Source: CADCVW01 sp964251385 | GTDB lineage: Bacteria > Pseudomonadota > Alphaproteobacteria > Sphingomonadales > Sphingomonadaceae | Length of the DNA stretch: 64,000 nt | Assembly: GCA_964251385.1 (NCBI GenBank) | Contig: CAXUJK010000001.1 | Coordinates: 806,001 to 870,000, forward strand | Reading direction: 5' to 3' | Shown: positions 8,946 through 17,185 of the stretch, piece after piece | Layout: each line of letters begins with the position of its first letter | Position numbering within the stretch: the first letter of the stretch is position 1 | Program-made: the position numbers and the translations under genes | Notes under the pieces: generated by a model | Told to the model about the DNA's origin: nothing | What the model saw: the letters and a program-made list of their open reading frames with translations, nothing else | Databases searched by the model: none

Positions 8946-9617
8946 CTACGCACCGGCGAAACGCAGCCTGTCCAATTCAAACGCTATGTCGGGGTCGGTA
9001 GCCATGGTCGCGTCCGCAAAGCGCAAGATCAACGTGGCCATGTAGCTCGTGCTGTCCAGGATCAAACCTGCGCCAGCGGCAGCTGAGATCACCGACACAA
9101 GGTCTTCTACGACGGTGACTGAACCGAGCGGCCCCACATATCGCTCCTCGTGACGACCTTTCTGCCCCATTTCGGCGAGCGCATTTCCTTGAAATACGGC
9201 AAGCGTTCGACGGCCGACTGAACGCCTCGCCAGATAGCTGGCTGGCAAAGCTTCATGCCCGCCTGCCAAGATGAAAGGCGCTAAAACATCCCAACGTTCG
9301 ACAACGTATCGGGCGGCAAGCGTCGGAACCATGAACGCCGCCATCAAGCGCATTGCAGTCGCCAAGGCCGCTAGTTCCGCAAGGCCGTAATCCAGCTGCG
9401 CCCTAGCGAGGGCCGGCTTGCGACGCGGCACACCCAGTCGCTGCAGTTGCCTGATCCTAGCTTCGAAAGCGCTACGTGCCTCCAGCGGCGCTCCACAAGC
9501 ATCCATCAACACGGTGACCGCGTCGTTGAACGCGAGCCCGACCGAAGGGTGTTCCAACGCCGTCATCGTGCTGGGTTCGTCGCCTGCACAGGCAGACGCA
9601 AGAAGAACCGTTGACAT
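8946..9617 (-). CDS. hypothetical protein (223 aa)
   Basis: I do not recognise this protein. It is rich in Ala and Leu, with an amphipathic or hydrophobic helix around residues 80-105 (alternating ELAALATAMRLMAAF) and a hydrophobic Gly/Ala stretch (VISAAAGAGLIL) near residue 180. There is no signal peptide or catalytic motif. It starts 31 bp from, and divergent to, the next plus-strand gene, so the two share a promoter region. Codon use is ordinary for the window but the gene lies at the left end of the accessory island, with no homologue-like neighbours from a core pathway. Possibly an island-encoded accessory factor. Confidence 0.6.
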   Translation of the reverse strand: MSTVLLASACAGDEPSTMTALEHPSVGLAFNDAVTVLMDACGAPLEARSAFEARIRQLQRLGVPRRKPALARAQLDYGLAELAALATAMRLMAAFMVPTLAARYVVERWDVLAPFILAGGHEALPASYLARRSVGRRTLAVFQGNALAEMGQKGRHEERYVGPLGSVTVVEDLVSVISAAAGAGLILDSTSYMATLILRFADATMATDPDIAFELDRLRFAGA

Positions 9618-9648
9618 GTTTTCTACACGACCGTATCGTAACTATGCC

Positions 9649-10329
9649 ATGACGTTGTTCATTCCATCGCTGCCACGCCTGCCTACTCGCGACGGCGATC
9701 CCGTCGACAGGGACGGCGATCGCGTCTTTAGCCTTGAGATCGACCCGCGGGATGACGCTGCTGTGCAACTGGTGGTGCGCGCGCCGGGCAGCTGTTCAAT
9801 GCCGCACGCGATCTGGAACCGACGACTCCCTACAGCAGAGGTTCGCGAACCGTTTCTCGATCGCCTGCGCGACAGGCAGCCCGACCTGATCTTCCTCGGT
9901 CGCCTCACCATGATCTCCGGGAGCCAGAACATGGATGCGGTGTTCGACCAGATGGTCGATGCCGATCGTGCCGAGCGAGAGGCGGAGGCGGAGAGGTCAG
10001 CCGAGGAGGCGCGGGAACGCCTGAACGTCAACCTGTACGCCCGCGAAGGCAAATACGGTCGCCGCGTCCTCGAGCTTCAGCGAGGAAGCAGCAGCAAGGC
10101 GGATTGGAGCGTGACATACGACCGCGCAGTCGAACGCGATCGGCTCTGCGACTGGCTGCGATGGCAGAGTGAACGCTTCCTGGGTTTTCTCGATTATGCC
10201 GCCGAGCACGGCGACGAGGCGCTCGCTCGCGTCCTGACCGACGAGATGTTCGAAACCGAGCGTCGCGTGAAAAAGGACGGTCGCGGCGCGGGAGGCACGC
10301 GGCCACTTCGGATGTGGCGGGGCGACTGA
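9649..10329 (+). CDS. hypothetical protein upstream of ThiF-like gene (226 aa)
   Basis: Not recognised. The middle (about residues 105-130) is highly charged and probably a coiled coil (DADRAEREAEAERSAEEARERL). The C-terminus is Arg/Lys rich. No transmembrane segment. The ATG at 9649 gives MTLFIPSLPRL; an ATG at 9616 in the same frame is possible but would overlap the divergent gene. The stop codon shares TGATG with the start of the ThiF-like gene, so the two were translated as one operon. In such operons the partner is often an E2-like or JAB protein; neither motif is visible here, so I do not assign a function. Confidence 0.6.
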   Translation: MTLFIPSLPRLPTRDGDPVDRDGDRVFSLEIDPRDDAAVQLVVRAPGSCSMPHAIWNRRLPTAEVREPFLDRLRDRQPDLIFLGRLTMISGSQNMDAVFDQMVDADRAEREAEAERSAEEARERLNVNLYAREGKYGRRVLELQRGSSSKADWSVTYDRAVERDRLCDWLRWQSERFLGFLDYAAEHGDEALARVLTDEMFETERRVKKDGRGAGGTRPLRMWRGD

Positions 10330-10907
10330 TGAATTCGCTGACGCAGTTCGAGCCAGCTACGCCGGCCATGATCGTCGGCAAGGCGTTCGGCGGCGGCCCA
10401 CCGCCGTTAGGCCTGGGGGAACCCTTCGCGCTGCTGGGCGGCGACCGGCTCGGCCCGAACGGCATCCCGTTCGACGTCATGCCCACCTCGCACCGGACAA
10501 TCTCCACCTTCTGGACGATGTCGACTTCGTGTTCTGCTGCGTCGACAGCGTCGAAGCCCGCGCTTTCATCATCCCGGAACTCGAGGCGCGTTCCCTTCCG
10601 TTCATCGACTGCGGTCTCGGCCTGTCCCTAGTGGACGACCGGCTGATGGGGGCTTGTTCGTGTGACCACCAGCACGCCGGCCATGCGCGCGCATGTGCAC
10701 GAAAAGGGTCGCATACCCGTCGCTGGCCGAGACGAAGACGATCTCTACCGAAGCAACATTCAGGTCGCCGATCTCAACACGCTCGCCGCCACGCTTGCTG
10801 TAATCCAATACAAGCAACTGCGCGGTTTCTATCTAGATACCGAAGCCGAGTACCATGCGGTCTATTCGACCGATGGCAACCACATCATCAACGACGACCG
10901 TCCTTAG
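10329..10907 (+). pseudogene. ThiF/E1-like adenylyltransferase, broken by two frameshifts and N-terminally short
   Basis: Three consecutive frames together read as the C-terminal half of a ThiF/MoeB/E1-type ubiquitin-like activating enzyme: APDNLHLLDDVDFVFCCVDS, then SLPFIDCGLGL, then after a shift LVRVTTSTPAM and NIQVADLNTLAATLAVIQYK, ending GFYLD...YSTDGN. The first shift is near 10482 in a CCC run, the second in the G run 10648-10652; each is repaired by one base. The Rossmann G-x-G-G-x-G ATP loop expected at the N-terminus is not found in the 50 or so codons before the homology, so the gene would lack its adenylation site even if both indels were sequencing errors. Translationally coupled (TGATG) to the gene before it. 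Confidence 0.65.
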
Positions 10908-10933
10908 TGTTGGTTCGCCTCGCGACCGTTCGA

Positions 10934-11782
10934 TCAATGAGCACCGACTTGCCTCGACCCGAGAACAACGAGGCGGGTCAGATCCCTGATCTCGCGGGGC
11001 GTCGGTCGCCATGGGAAGGTCGGATCGGCGTCGCGGGGAACTACGATCCTCGCGTTGTCTGGGACTGGTTCGAGTGGCATCCAGTGGCTTTCAAGGTCAA
11101 ACACAACACCCCGCGTCTCATTGCGCGCGCTGATCACCTCAAGGTCCGTCGAGGCGACAAACGGATGGTGGACTAACTCCGCAAGGCGGCGGTAGTCGTT
11201 GCGACGACCGTCTGCCGCTAGAGCGGCAATTACCGTTTCGGGCAGCACAAGATCGCCGATCAGAATACGCGCCTGTGAACCCAGCATCGCGATGCACGCA
11301 GGTCTCTCGGACAGCTCAATCCGCTCGGCCACCGCCATGCCGCTACGCACCCTGATCTTCGCGGCTCCTTGCCCGAGCTCGCGCCGCGCGCGGCGATTGA
11401 GGTCGCCGGAGACGGGTGCCCACCCGACCCGATCGCTTAATTTCAGCGAACGCCGCAGCAGGCCAGAAGCGCCCGACCACTTTAGCCAGTGCGCCAGCAC
11501 GTTCGATCCACTGACCAACCAAAGCGGCAGTTCCGAAATCTTCGTGCAGGCGGCGACCATCCGGCTCGCGCGGTCGAGAGAAATGCGCGCCTCGATTGCA
11601 GACCCTAGCTGCTCGAACGCGAGACCCGGCGTAGCCGCAGCGGGATCGAATACAACCTCAACGCCGCCGAGCGAAACGCTGAGCAGCAAGCCATTATCGG
11701 CGATGCTGTACGACTTCGCCTCGACCATTGCGAGCATCTGGTCGACGAGATCGCGGATCTTCTCCTTCTGCTTAACTGACAC
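10934..11782 (-). CDS. hypothetical protein (282 aa)
   Basis: Unrecognised protein starting at a GTG (11782) as MSVKQKEKIRDLVDQML. The first half alternates short helices; the middle has a WLVSGSNVLAHWLKWSGASGLLRRSLKLSDRVGW segment in parts reminiscent of an alpha-helical scaffold, and the C-terminus holds several Trp and Pro (PTFPWRPTPREIRDL). No signal peptide, membrane segment or catalytic motif. It lies 102 bp downstream of the AAA+ ATPase on the same strand and may be its partner. Convergent with the ThiF remnant, 26 bp away. Confidence 0.55.
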   Translation of the reverse strand: MSVKQKEKIRDLVDQMLAMVEAKSYSIADNGLLLSVSLGGVEVVFDPAAATPGLAFEQLGSAIEARISLDRASRMVAACTKISELPLWLVSGSNVLAHWLKWSGASGLLRRSLKLSDRVGWAPVSGDLNRRARRELGQGAAKIRVRSGMAVAERIELSERPACIAMLGSQARILIGDLVLPETVIAALAADGRRNDYRRLAELVHHPFVASTDLEVISARNETRGVVFDLESHWMPLEPVPDNARIVVPRDADPTFPWRPTPREIRDLTRLVVLGSRQVGAH

Positions 11783-11884
11783 TTGTCTTGTCCGTAATGA
11801 TGTAGAAGCAATCGTTGATAACGAGCCCTGCGCATATCGTCAGAATCTAGGGAAGCCCCAGCTGCCGCCCAAGGCACCGCAAAC

Positions 11885-12928
11885 TTACCTAATGGCGTGT
11901 CGAACCAACCAAGCAGAACGGCGCGATCTCTTCGATGAGCCGACCGAGACGTCGCACCGACCGGTGGCGAGCGAAATCGACTTTGAGCGTTCGCCGCGCA
12001 ATCGCGAAATCTCGAGCCTCAGCCCCGCTTGACCCTGCCACCGCGCTAGGAGCGCGCCGGTGATGGACGCCATCACGTCGTCGAACATCAAGATCGTCGG
12101 CGGCTCGACCTCGATCACGTCGATGCGTGACAGAAACGCCGCCGACATGCGCGGCGTTACTGTGTTCGCCGTCATCATCCAACACACGTGCGACACATCG
12201 ACCGGCGCCATCAAGCATCGATCGTAATAGCTGCGCGCAGAGCCCGCCTCGAGCATAGCCAGTAGCGCGTCGAGCGGATCGCCATGTTGCGGCCTCGCGG
12301 CGGCCTTCTCCAGTTCCTCGACGATGCAGACGGGGTTGGCCGTCCCCGTCTGGTTCATGATCATGGCTGGGAAACATGGCTGGTTCTGATTATAGCCGCG
12401 GGGATTGCCAGCGATCACCGCGTCGTGGGCGCCGCCCAGTTCGACGGTCCCGCTTCCTGCGCCGCTCATGTCCGCCAATGCTTTGGCAAACCAGGATTTG
12501 CCGATGCCGGGCGACCCGGTCAGCAGCATAGGTCTCATGGCGACCCACGGTCGTCCGAGCAACAGCTGCAGTTCAAGCGCGTTCTCGATCTTGGCGATGA
12601 CCGACTCGAACCAAGGTGCACGAGTCCGCAGGCTGGCGGCTATGAGTAGCTCGCCGTCCGCCGTCCGCTTCATCACCTTGCCGCCCATGAGCGGCAGCAT
12701 ATTTGTAAGTCCAGCGAATCGTTGGGCTACTGTCGCGCGCCCGAAGTTGTTTCCCTCATCCGCTTCCGGCTCGATGCGCTCGCACGGCTTGACGTATTCG
12801 ACGGTCGGTATCGACGCGACCTTCTTGCGCCAGTTCTCCGCCATCTGGCGAACCTGCGCGAGCGTCTCCGTGGTGGTGTCGTCACTGGACTTGAACGGAC
12901 CGAGGCGCCGACGAACTTCATCGGCCAT
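11885..12928 (-). CDS. AAA+ ATPase, probable C-terminal frameshift
   Basis: Nucleotide-driven motor or chaperone. The Walker A loop is GSPGIGKS near residue 137, and NPVCIVEELEKA occupies the Walker B position, with an Arg-finger-like stretch RMSAAFLSRIDVIEVE later on, as in Lon/ClpX-like AAA+ modules. There is no Lon protease domain. The last 40 or so residues in this frame are Ser/Arg-rich and unlike an AAA+ lid, whereas the adjacent frame reads AIARRTLKVDFARHRSVRR and LGRLIEEIAPF, a good helical lid, down to a stop at 11889. I therefore suspect an indel near 12010-12035. The start at 12928 has a GGGGAG ribosome site. Likely partner of the following hypothetical gene. Confidence 0.72.
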   Translation of the reverse strand: MADEVRRRLGPFKSSDDTTTETLAQVRQMAENWRKKVASIPTVEYVKPCERIEPEADEGNNFGRATVAQRFAGLTNMLPLMGGKVMKRTADGELLIAASLRTRAPWFESVIAKIENALELQLLLGRPWVAMRPMLLTGSPGIGKSWFAKALADMSGAGSGTVELGGAHDAVIAGNPRGYNQNQPCFPAMIMNQTGTANPVCIVEELEKAAARPQHGDPLDALLAMLEAGSARSYYDRCLMAPVDVSHVCWMMTANTVTPRMSAAFLSRIDVIEVEPPTILMFDDVMASITGALLARWQGQAGLRLEISRLRGERSKSISLATGRCDVSVGSSKRSRRSAWLVRHAIR

Positions 12929-13039
12929 GATGCTGCTCCCCGATGCTCGAAGACGCCGCGTGCTTAAAGTGTTTTGCAGAGCGCGATCGGCTCGCGCGCA
13001 GCACCTGCCCGCGAGCCCGGCGCACGTGACGAGACGCGT

Positions 13040-14012
13040 TCATCGTCCGCCTCCGTTTGCCAGCCAAACGTTGGTGGCAGCTTTGGCAGCTTCCGCATTG
13101 TCACCGCGAGCGCGGCGCAGAAACTCGAACCAGTTGTCGACGACCTCGCGTCGCACGACGTTGCTGAGCACCTCGGGGTTCTGACTTCCAGTCGAGCGGC
13201 GCGTCGTCGGCCCACCGGCATCAAGGTCGACGATGATGCCGCCGAACGCGCGTGCCATGCGGCTCACAACATGGAACCTTAAAGGTTCGGGCGCAGCTTC
13301 GGCCGCAAGCAACAGCGGCGCGTAGATGCTCGTCTGCGGTGAGCGGGCGATCAGAACGCTTGGCCACGGTAGCGCATCCGCGAACGCCGTAATCGCCTCG
13401 GCCTCTTCGGCGGGCGTCGATGCCGAACCTGTGGTAAGTGAGAAAGTCCAATGCGCCGTACTGTCGCGCTGAGCGTGGAAGATGGCGAACGTGAGGAGAC
13501 TGAGCGGCGCGGCACCAACCGTCCTCGTCCGCTTTTGCGTGAATGGCCGTGTCGACGATCATTCCCAAACTTACGACGTGGTCAAAACAGAAGCGCTTCA
13601 CCAGCATCGGCCAACGACCAGGTTCCACGTTCAACGGGAGCGAGGCGACGAGGTGGATCGCGGAAACCTCTTCGGGTCCAACCTCGGCCGCGGCGTTGTC
13701 GGCCTCAATCCAAAGCGCGGGCCCGCTCTTGAGGGCGGGCGGCATCCGCTGTTCCGGGTAGAAGCGCCCCGTTCCGAGCAGGTCATCCTTTGCAAGGTAC
13801 GAGTCGGGAACAGGGCCGAAGTGATCGCTGCCCGGCGTGCGTGTGATGTAGAGAAACGAGGCGGTGGCCGTGTAGTGGGTCGCGTATGGACCCGTTGCCG
13901 AGCGGTCACCGCGGCCGGCCGCGCAGACTGGCCGCGCGCTAAACGGACGGACGTCGTGGACAGTGAAGGCGCGCGAACCAGGTGCGCGCGTGATGGGTTC
14001 GATCTTGGACAT
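13040..14012 (-). pseudogene. MobA/MobL-like relaxase fragment, frameshifted
   Basis: The first frame, from ATG 14012, has the order seen in MobA/MobL-type plasmid relaxases: AYITRTPGSD-like start (here LYITRTPGSDHFG), KDDLLGTG, ALWIEADNAA, AIHLVASLP, then a MIVDTAIHAKADEDGW and SPHV block where the metal-binding His motif belongs. Right after SPHV the frame changes: the continuation LLTFAIFHAQRD runs in another frame through to the stop at 13040, ending in NVVRREVVDNWFEFLRRA. The break is near 13508. Even if joined, the product of about 320 aa is short for a relaxase and lacks a helicase or primase tail. It marks the island as plasmid- or ICE-derived. Confidence 0.6.
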
Positions 14013-14089
14013 AAGTGCTTTCTGCAAAGTGGCGCAGCCGCGCCTGTTCGCACACCGCGAGTGCGGTATGCGGAGCTTGGAGGCTCGGA

Positions 14090-14233
14090 TCAGGCACTTT
14101 CGCCTTTTCCCCTCACCCCTTCAGCTCGACCCGCTCCGCCGCGAGTGAACCTGGTTTGGGCATTTTCCTTCGCCTTCGCCAAGGTAGTGGCGAAGTCCGG
14201 GTTGGTCGGCCGCTCGACACCATCTTGTTTCAT
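14090..14233 (-). CDS. small ORF upstream of the relaxase remnant (47 aa)
   Basis: A 47-codon reading frame from ATG 14233 beginning MKQDGVERPTNPDFATTL and ending GKGESA. It is very polar, with Lys, Arg and Gly in the second half. A GGAGG lies about 10 bases before the ATG. It occupies the otherwise empty 14013-14333 gap, upstream of and on the same strand as the relaxase fragment and divergent from the XRE regulator. Small basic proteins next to relaxase genes are common on plasmids, but no family is recognised here. Confidence 0.35.
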   Translation of the reverse strand: MKQDGVERPTNPDFATTLAKAKENAQTRFTRGGAGRAEGVRGKGESA

Positions 14234-14333
14234 CGTACTCGCCGCCTCCGTATCGTATAGGGAACACCACCTTGCTTTCCCGCCCGAGCGTGTACCCCCG
14301 GCACTCCCGCCGATCAGAAGCGAGGCGTTCTAA

Positions 14334-15437
14334 GTGGATAAAGACACATCATCTCGCAGCCGGTTGACGCTTGAGCTTGAGGAAAACGGCATCGTGCGTC
14401 GTGCCGTCTTCCCGAACCAAGTGCGCGTCACCCGGCAAAAGGTCGGTTTTGCCACGCTCAGCGACTTCCACAATCGCGTCGGGCTCACCTACACCCGCAT
14501 GCTCAAGATCGAACGCGGCGAGATCTTCCCGACATCTGCCGAGCTCAAGGTGATCGCCGAGTGCCTGAACGTTCCTGTCGGCGAGCTGCTAATCGACGAG
14601 ACCAAGGCCAGCTTCGACCGAGAGGCCTGGGCGCGGGAGCACATCGAGGCCAAGCTTGAGAACCGAGGCGGGAACATCGAGGCCATGCGGCTTGGCGCGG
14701 CGGTCCGCGTCAAGCGACAGGCTTTGGGTCGGTCGACCACTAACATGAAGGAGTTTGGGCTTCCGGCGGCGACGGTCAGCCGCATCGAGAACGCCGACCG
14801 GCCGATCGAGCGCTGGGACGCGACCGTTCAGCGCGGCATCGCCAAGGTGCTGGGCGCGCGCAACGCGCGTCGGTCGATGCAAATCGTCAACGTCATGTAC
14901 GAGCGCGGCGAGCTTGACGAGATGCTGTCGACGCTGTTCTCGCCCGCCTCGATCGAGGAGCGCAACCGCAAGCGCTTGCGCGCCCTGCTGGCGGAGCTCC
15001 CCGACACGGTAGCGGCGGACATGCTTGACAGCATCGGCGGGACTGAGGTCGAACTGAGGCACGGCGCCGATAATCTGCTGACCGTCTCCACGAGCATCCT
15101 TGCGGATTGCGGCGTGTTCAAGCTGGCTCCGTCCAACAGAACCATACGCGTCCCGGCTGGCGCTGGTCGAGCGGCGTTCGCCATCGAAATGGCTGAGGCG
15201 GTTCTTGGGCCGGGACTTCCCAAGGGCTCGGTGATTGTCGCCGATCCCCACCAGAACCCGGTGGCGGGCGACCTAGTGGTCATTCGCGAGGAAGCGCAGC
15301 GCGAGGCTGTGGTCTTATCGACGGCAGCCGGAGACGAGGGGCTGATCGGCTTCTCGCTGATGTCCGATGAGCCAATGAAGCTTAACTTGCTGCCGGTCGG
15401 TCAGGTGCTCGCCAAGGTTGTGGTCGTCGTCTTTTGA
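14334..15437 (+). CDS. double helix-turn-helix (XRE) regulator with S24-like C-terminal domain
   Basis: 367-aa regulator starting at GTG 14334. Two Cro/CI-type HTH units are visible: residues about 27-85 (TLSDFHNRVGLTYTRMLKIERG) shortened here as the GLTYTRMLKIERG recognition helix, and residues about 120-180 (FGLPAATVSRIENADRP). The C-terminal third (LPKGSVIVADP and GDLVVIREE) resembles the beta-rich LexA/CI S24 fold, but the DSM motif with the catalytic Ser is absent, so self-cleavage is unlikely. It is divergent from the relaxase and small ORF and probably controls island genes. The IS3 element begins 91 bp after its stop. Confidence 0.75.
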   Translation: MDKDTSSRSRLTLELEENGIVRRAVFPNQVRVTRQKVGFATLSDFHNRVGLTYTRMLKIERGEIFPTSAELKVIAECLNVPVGELLIDETKASFDREAWAREHIEAKLENRGGNIEAMRLGAAVRVKRQALGRSTTNMKEFGLPAATVSRIENADRPIERWDATVQRGIAKVLGARNARRSMQIVNVMYERGELDEMLSTLFSPASIEERNRKRLRALLAELPDTVAADMLDSIGGTEVELRHGADNLLTVSTSILADCGVFKLAPSNRTIRVPAGAGRAAFAIEMAEAVLGPGLPKGSVIVADPHQNPVAGDLVVIREEAQREAVVLSTAAGDEGLIGFSLMSDEPMKLNLLPVGQVLAKVVVVVF

Positions 15438-15546
15438 GCTTCGCCATCAACCCATCCAGGGCGCGGTGAGGTAGCCGAAAGCGAAAACCAAAATTCGAAC
15501 GGCTCGACCCACAAAGCGACATTCAGCGTGACGTGACCCCCGCCTT

Positions 15547-16451
15547 TCATCCAACGGCGACCAGAGACCGACCGGTGTTGTCGCGCATGAGCGCGGGTGA
15601 AGCAACGGGCGGGGTTAACCCCGCCCGTTGCTGTTCGAGTTCGGCGGCGAACGCTGCCGGAGTGGCGTAGCCGAGCGAGGAGTGCGGGCGTTCGGTGTTG
15701 TAGTCGTCGACCCACCGCGCGAGGATCGAGCGGGCCTGACCGATCGTGAAGAACAGCGTCTCGTTGAGCAGCTCGTCGCGCATGCGACCATTGAAGCTCT
15801 CGACGAACCCGTTCTGCGTCGGCTTGCCCGGCGCGATGTAGTGCCACTCGACGCCGGCGTCGCCCGACCAGGCGAGCACCGCGTTCGAGGTCAGCTCGGT
15901 CCCGTTGTCGCTGACAATCATCTTCGGCCTGCCGCGTTCGGCGATCAGATCTGCCAACTCGCGCACCACCCGCCGGCCCGAGATTGACGTGTCCACCACC
16001 GCTCGGATGCACTCGCGCGTCACGTCGTCGACGATGTTGAGCACGCGGAACCGCCGCCCGGTGACGAGCTGGTCGTGTACGAATCCAGGCTCCAGCGCTG
16101 GTTGGGAAGCGCCAGCACCGGTGTAGGCGCCCGCGCGCCAACGGCGCGCCTTCGTCCCTTCCTGCGCCTGACCGTCAGACCTTCCTCGCGGTAGAGCCGC
16201 TGGGTCTTCTTGCGGTTGATCGTCACGCCGTCACGCCGAAGCAGGATGTGCAGCCGCCGATAGCCGAACCGCCGGCGCTGCTGCGCCAGCTCGCATAAGC
16301 GCGACCGCAGGTCGCCGTCATCACCCCGGCACGAGCGATACCGCATGCTCGTGCGATCCGCCCCGACGACCATGCACGCCCGCCGCTCGCTCATCCCCAG
16401 CGTCGTCTGGAGATGCGCGACCGCTTGCCGCTTCGCGGCGGGCGCTACCAT
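15547..16451 (-). pseudogene. IS3-family transposase orfB, single-base frameshift
   Basis: The integrase-core half of the transposase. The upstream part (from ATG 16451) has the HTH_21-like RRRFGYRRLHILLRRDG and ends NQRWSLD; the downstream part in another frame continues FVHDQLVTGRRF-like sequence and RVLNIVDDVTRE, VSDNGTELTS and FVESFNGRMRDELL, giving the DDE triad as D(FVHD), D(SDNG) and E(VESF). The junction at about 16081-16083 lacks one base in a run of three (GATTCG where GATTTCG would restore it). Translation normally needs a -1 slip from orfA; the A7 slippery run is at 16451-16457. Confidence 0.88.
15601..15632. repeat. 32-bp perfect palindrome inside the transposase gene
   Basis: The 16-base arm beginning AGCAACGGGCGGGGTT at 15601 is followed directly by its exact reverse complement, with TTAA at the centre. 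It lies near the 3' end of orfB and could form a very stable GC hairpin in orfB mRNA or in the opposite-strand transcript. No T-run follows on either strand, so it is not a classical intrinsic terminator. Confidence 0.85.
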
Positions 16452-16711
16452 TTTTTTGACAGCAGATCCTTCAGACCCGCGTTGTCGAGCATCGTGTCCG
16501 CGAGCAGCCGCTTGAGCCGCGCGTTCTCCTCCTCGAGCGCCCGCAGCCGCTTCGCATCATATACCTCCAGCCCGCCGAACTTGGCCTTCCAGGCGTAGTA
16601 GGTCGCACTCGACATCCCGTGCTTGCGGCACAACTCCGTCACCACCGCGCCCGCATCGGCCTCCTTCAAGATGCCGATGATCTGCTCTTCCGAAAACTGC
16701 TTCCGCTTCAT
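16445..16711 (-). CDS. IS3-family transposase orfA
   Basis: 88-aa DNA-binding subunit of an IS3 transposase. It begins MKRKQFSEEQIIGILKEA, has the HTH (VVTELCRKHGMSSATYYAWKAK) shortened to the GMSSATYYAWK recognition helix, then a leucine-zipper-like coiled coil (LRALEEENARLKRLLAD). It ends LLSKKW. The A7 run near its 3' end allows the -1 ribosomal slip into orfB at an overlapping ATG. The gene itself is intact. Confidence 0.93.
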   Translation of the reverse strand: MKRKQFSEEQIIGILKEADAGAVVTELCRKHGMSSATYYAWKAKFGGLEVYDAKRLRALEEENARLKRLLADTMLDNAGLKDLLSKKW

Positions 16712-16775
16712 CTGTCCGTCCCATCAAGGGGCCGGTCTCTAGGTCCAGGTGGATGAAGAAACGGGGGTCACGTCA

Positions 16776-17185
16776 CCTCGTCTTCGATGATCAAAACGTG
16801 ACACAAGAGCCGTCCCCACCCAAACGGCACGACGACCGCCACCTTTGGCGGTTCCATGTTAACCTAAGTCGTTCTTCACCATCAAGTGGTTCCGGGCAGA
16901 TCGGTCCCCCACCGCCAGCTGATCCGTCATTCTAAGTCGCTCCTCAGAACCAGACGTTCGTTTGGACGCGGCCGATGGCAAGAACCGGGCACCTGCGCAC
17001 GGGCAGCCTTAAGGTAAGAAGAGCCTCGAAGCCGCTCCCTTTCGCCTGGTGTCACGGTCGTTCGGTTCGATACCGGCAGCACCTTGGCGGCGCACGACCA
17101 CATCGCGGACATTGCGCGGCCAACCCGCAGCGCGATTGCGGACACACGCTCGCGGCCGCTAGGATCTTCAGGACACAGCGAGGTA
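16776..17185. other. 410-bp gap without a supported gene
   Basis: Sequence between the IS3 right end and the racemase. Open frames here are short, Arg/Pro-rich shadows without family features. No tRNA, repeat copy or clear operator was found. It presumably contains the racemase promoter and the scar of the IS insertion. Confidence 0.5.

Larger units (their letters stand above)
15529..16775 (-). mobile_element. IS3-family insertion sequence
   Basis: A complete element of about 1.25 kb. Both ends show imperfect inverted repeats of about 26 bp: each reads TGACGTGACCCCCG inward, followed after a few bases by TTCATCCA. Inside are orfA (helix-turn-helix) and orfB (DDE integrase) in the overlapping arrangement typical of IS3 elements. 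The flanks do not show a matching 3-4 bp target duplication (AGCG on the left, CCTC on the right), so it may have undergone recombination or the flanks have changed. The element is probably not active because orfB is frameshifted. Confidence 0.9.

Noticed and set aside
9649..12928. Assignment of the island genes to a PRTRC or CBASS system
   Set aside because: Only a ThiF-like piece is shared; the other hallmark proteins (ParB-related, CD-NTase, JAB/E2) are not recognisable.
8720..16775. Attachment site or tRNA insertion point for the island
   Set aside because: No tRNA-like cloverleaf or flanking direct repeat was found at the edges by eye.
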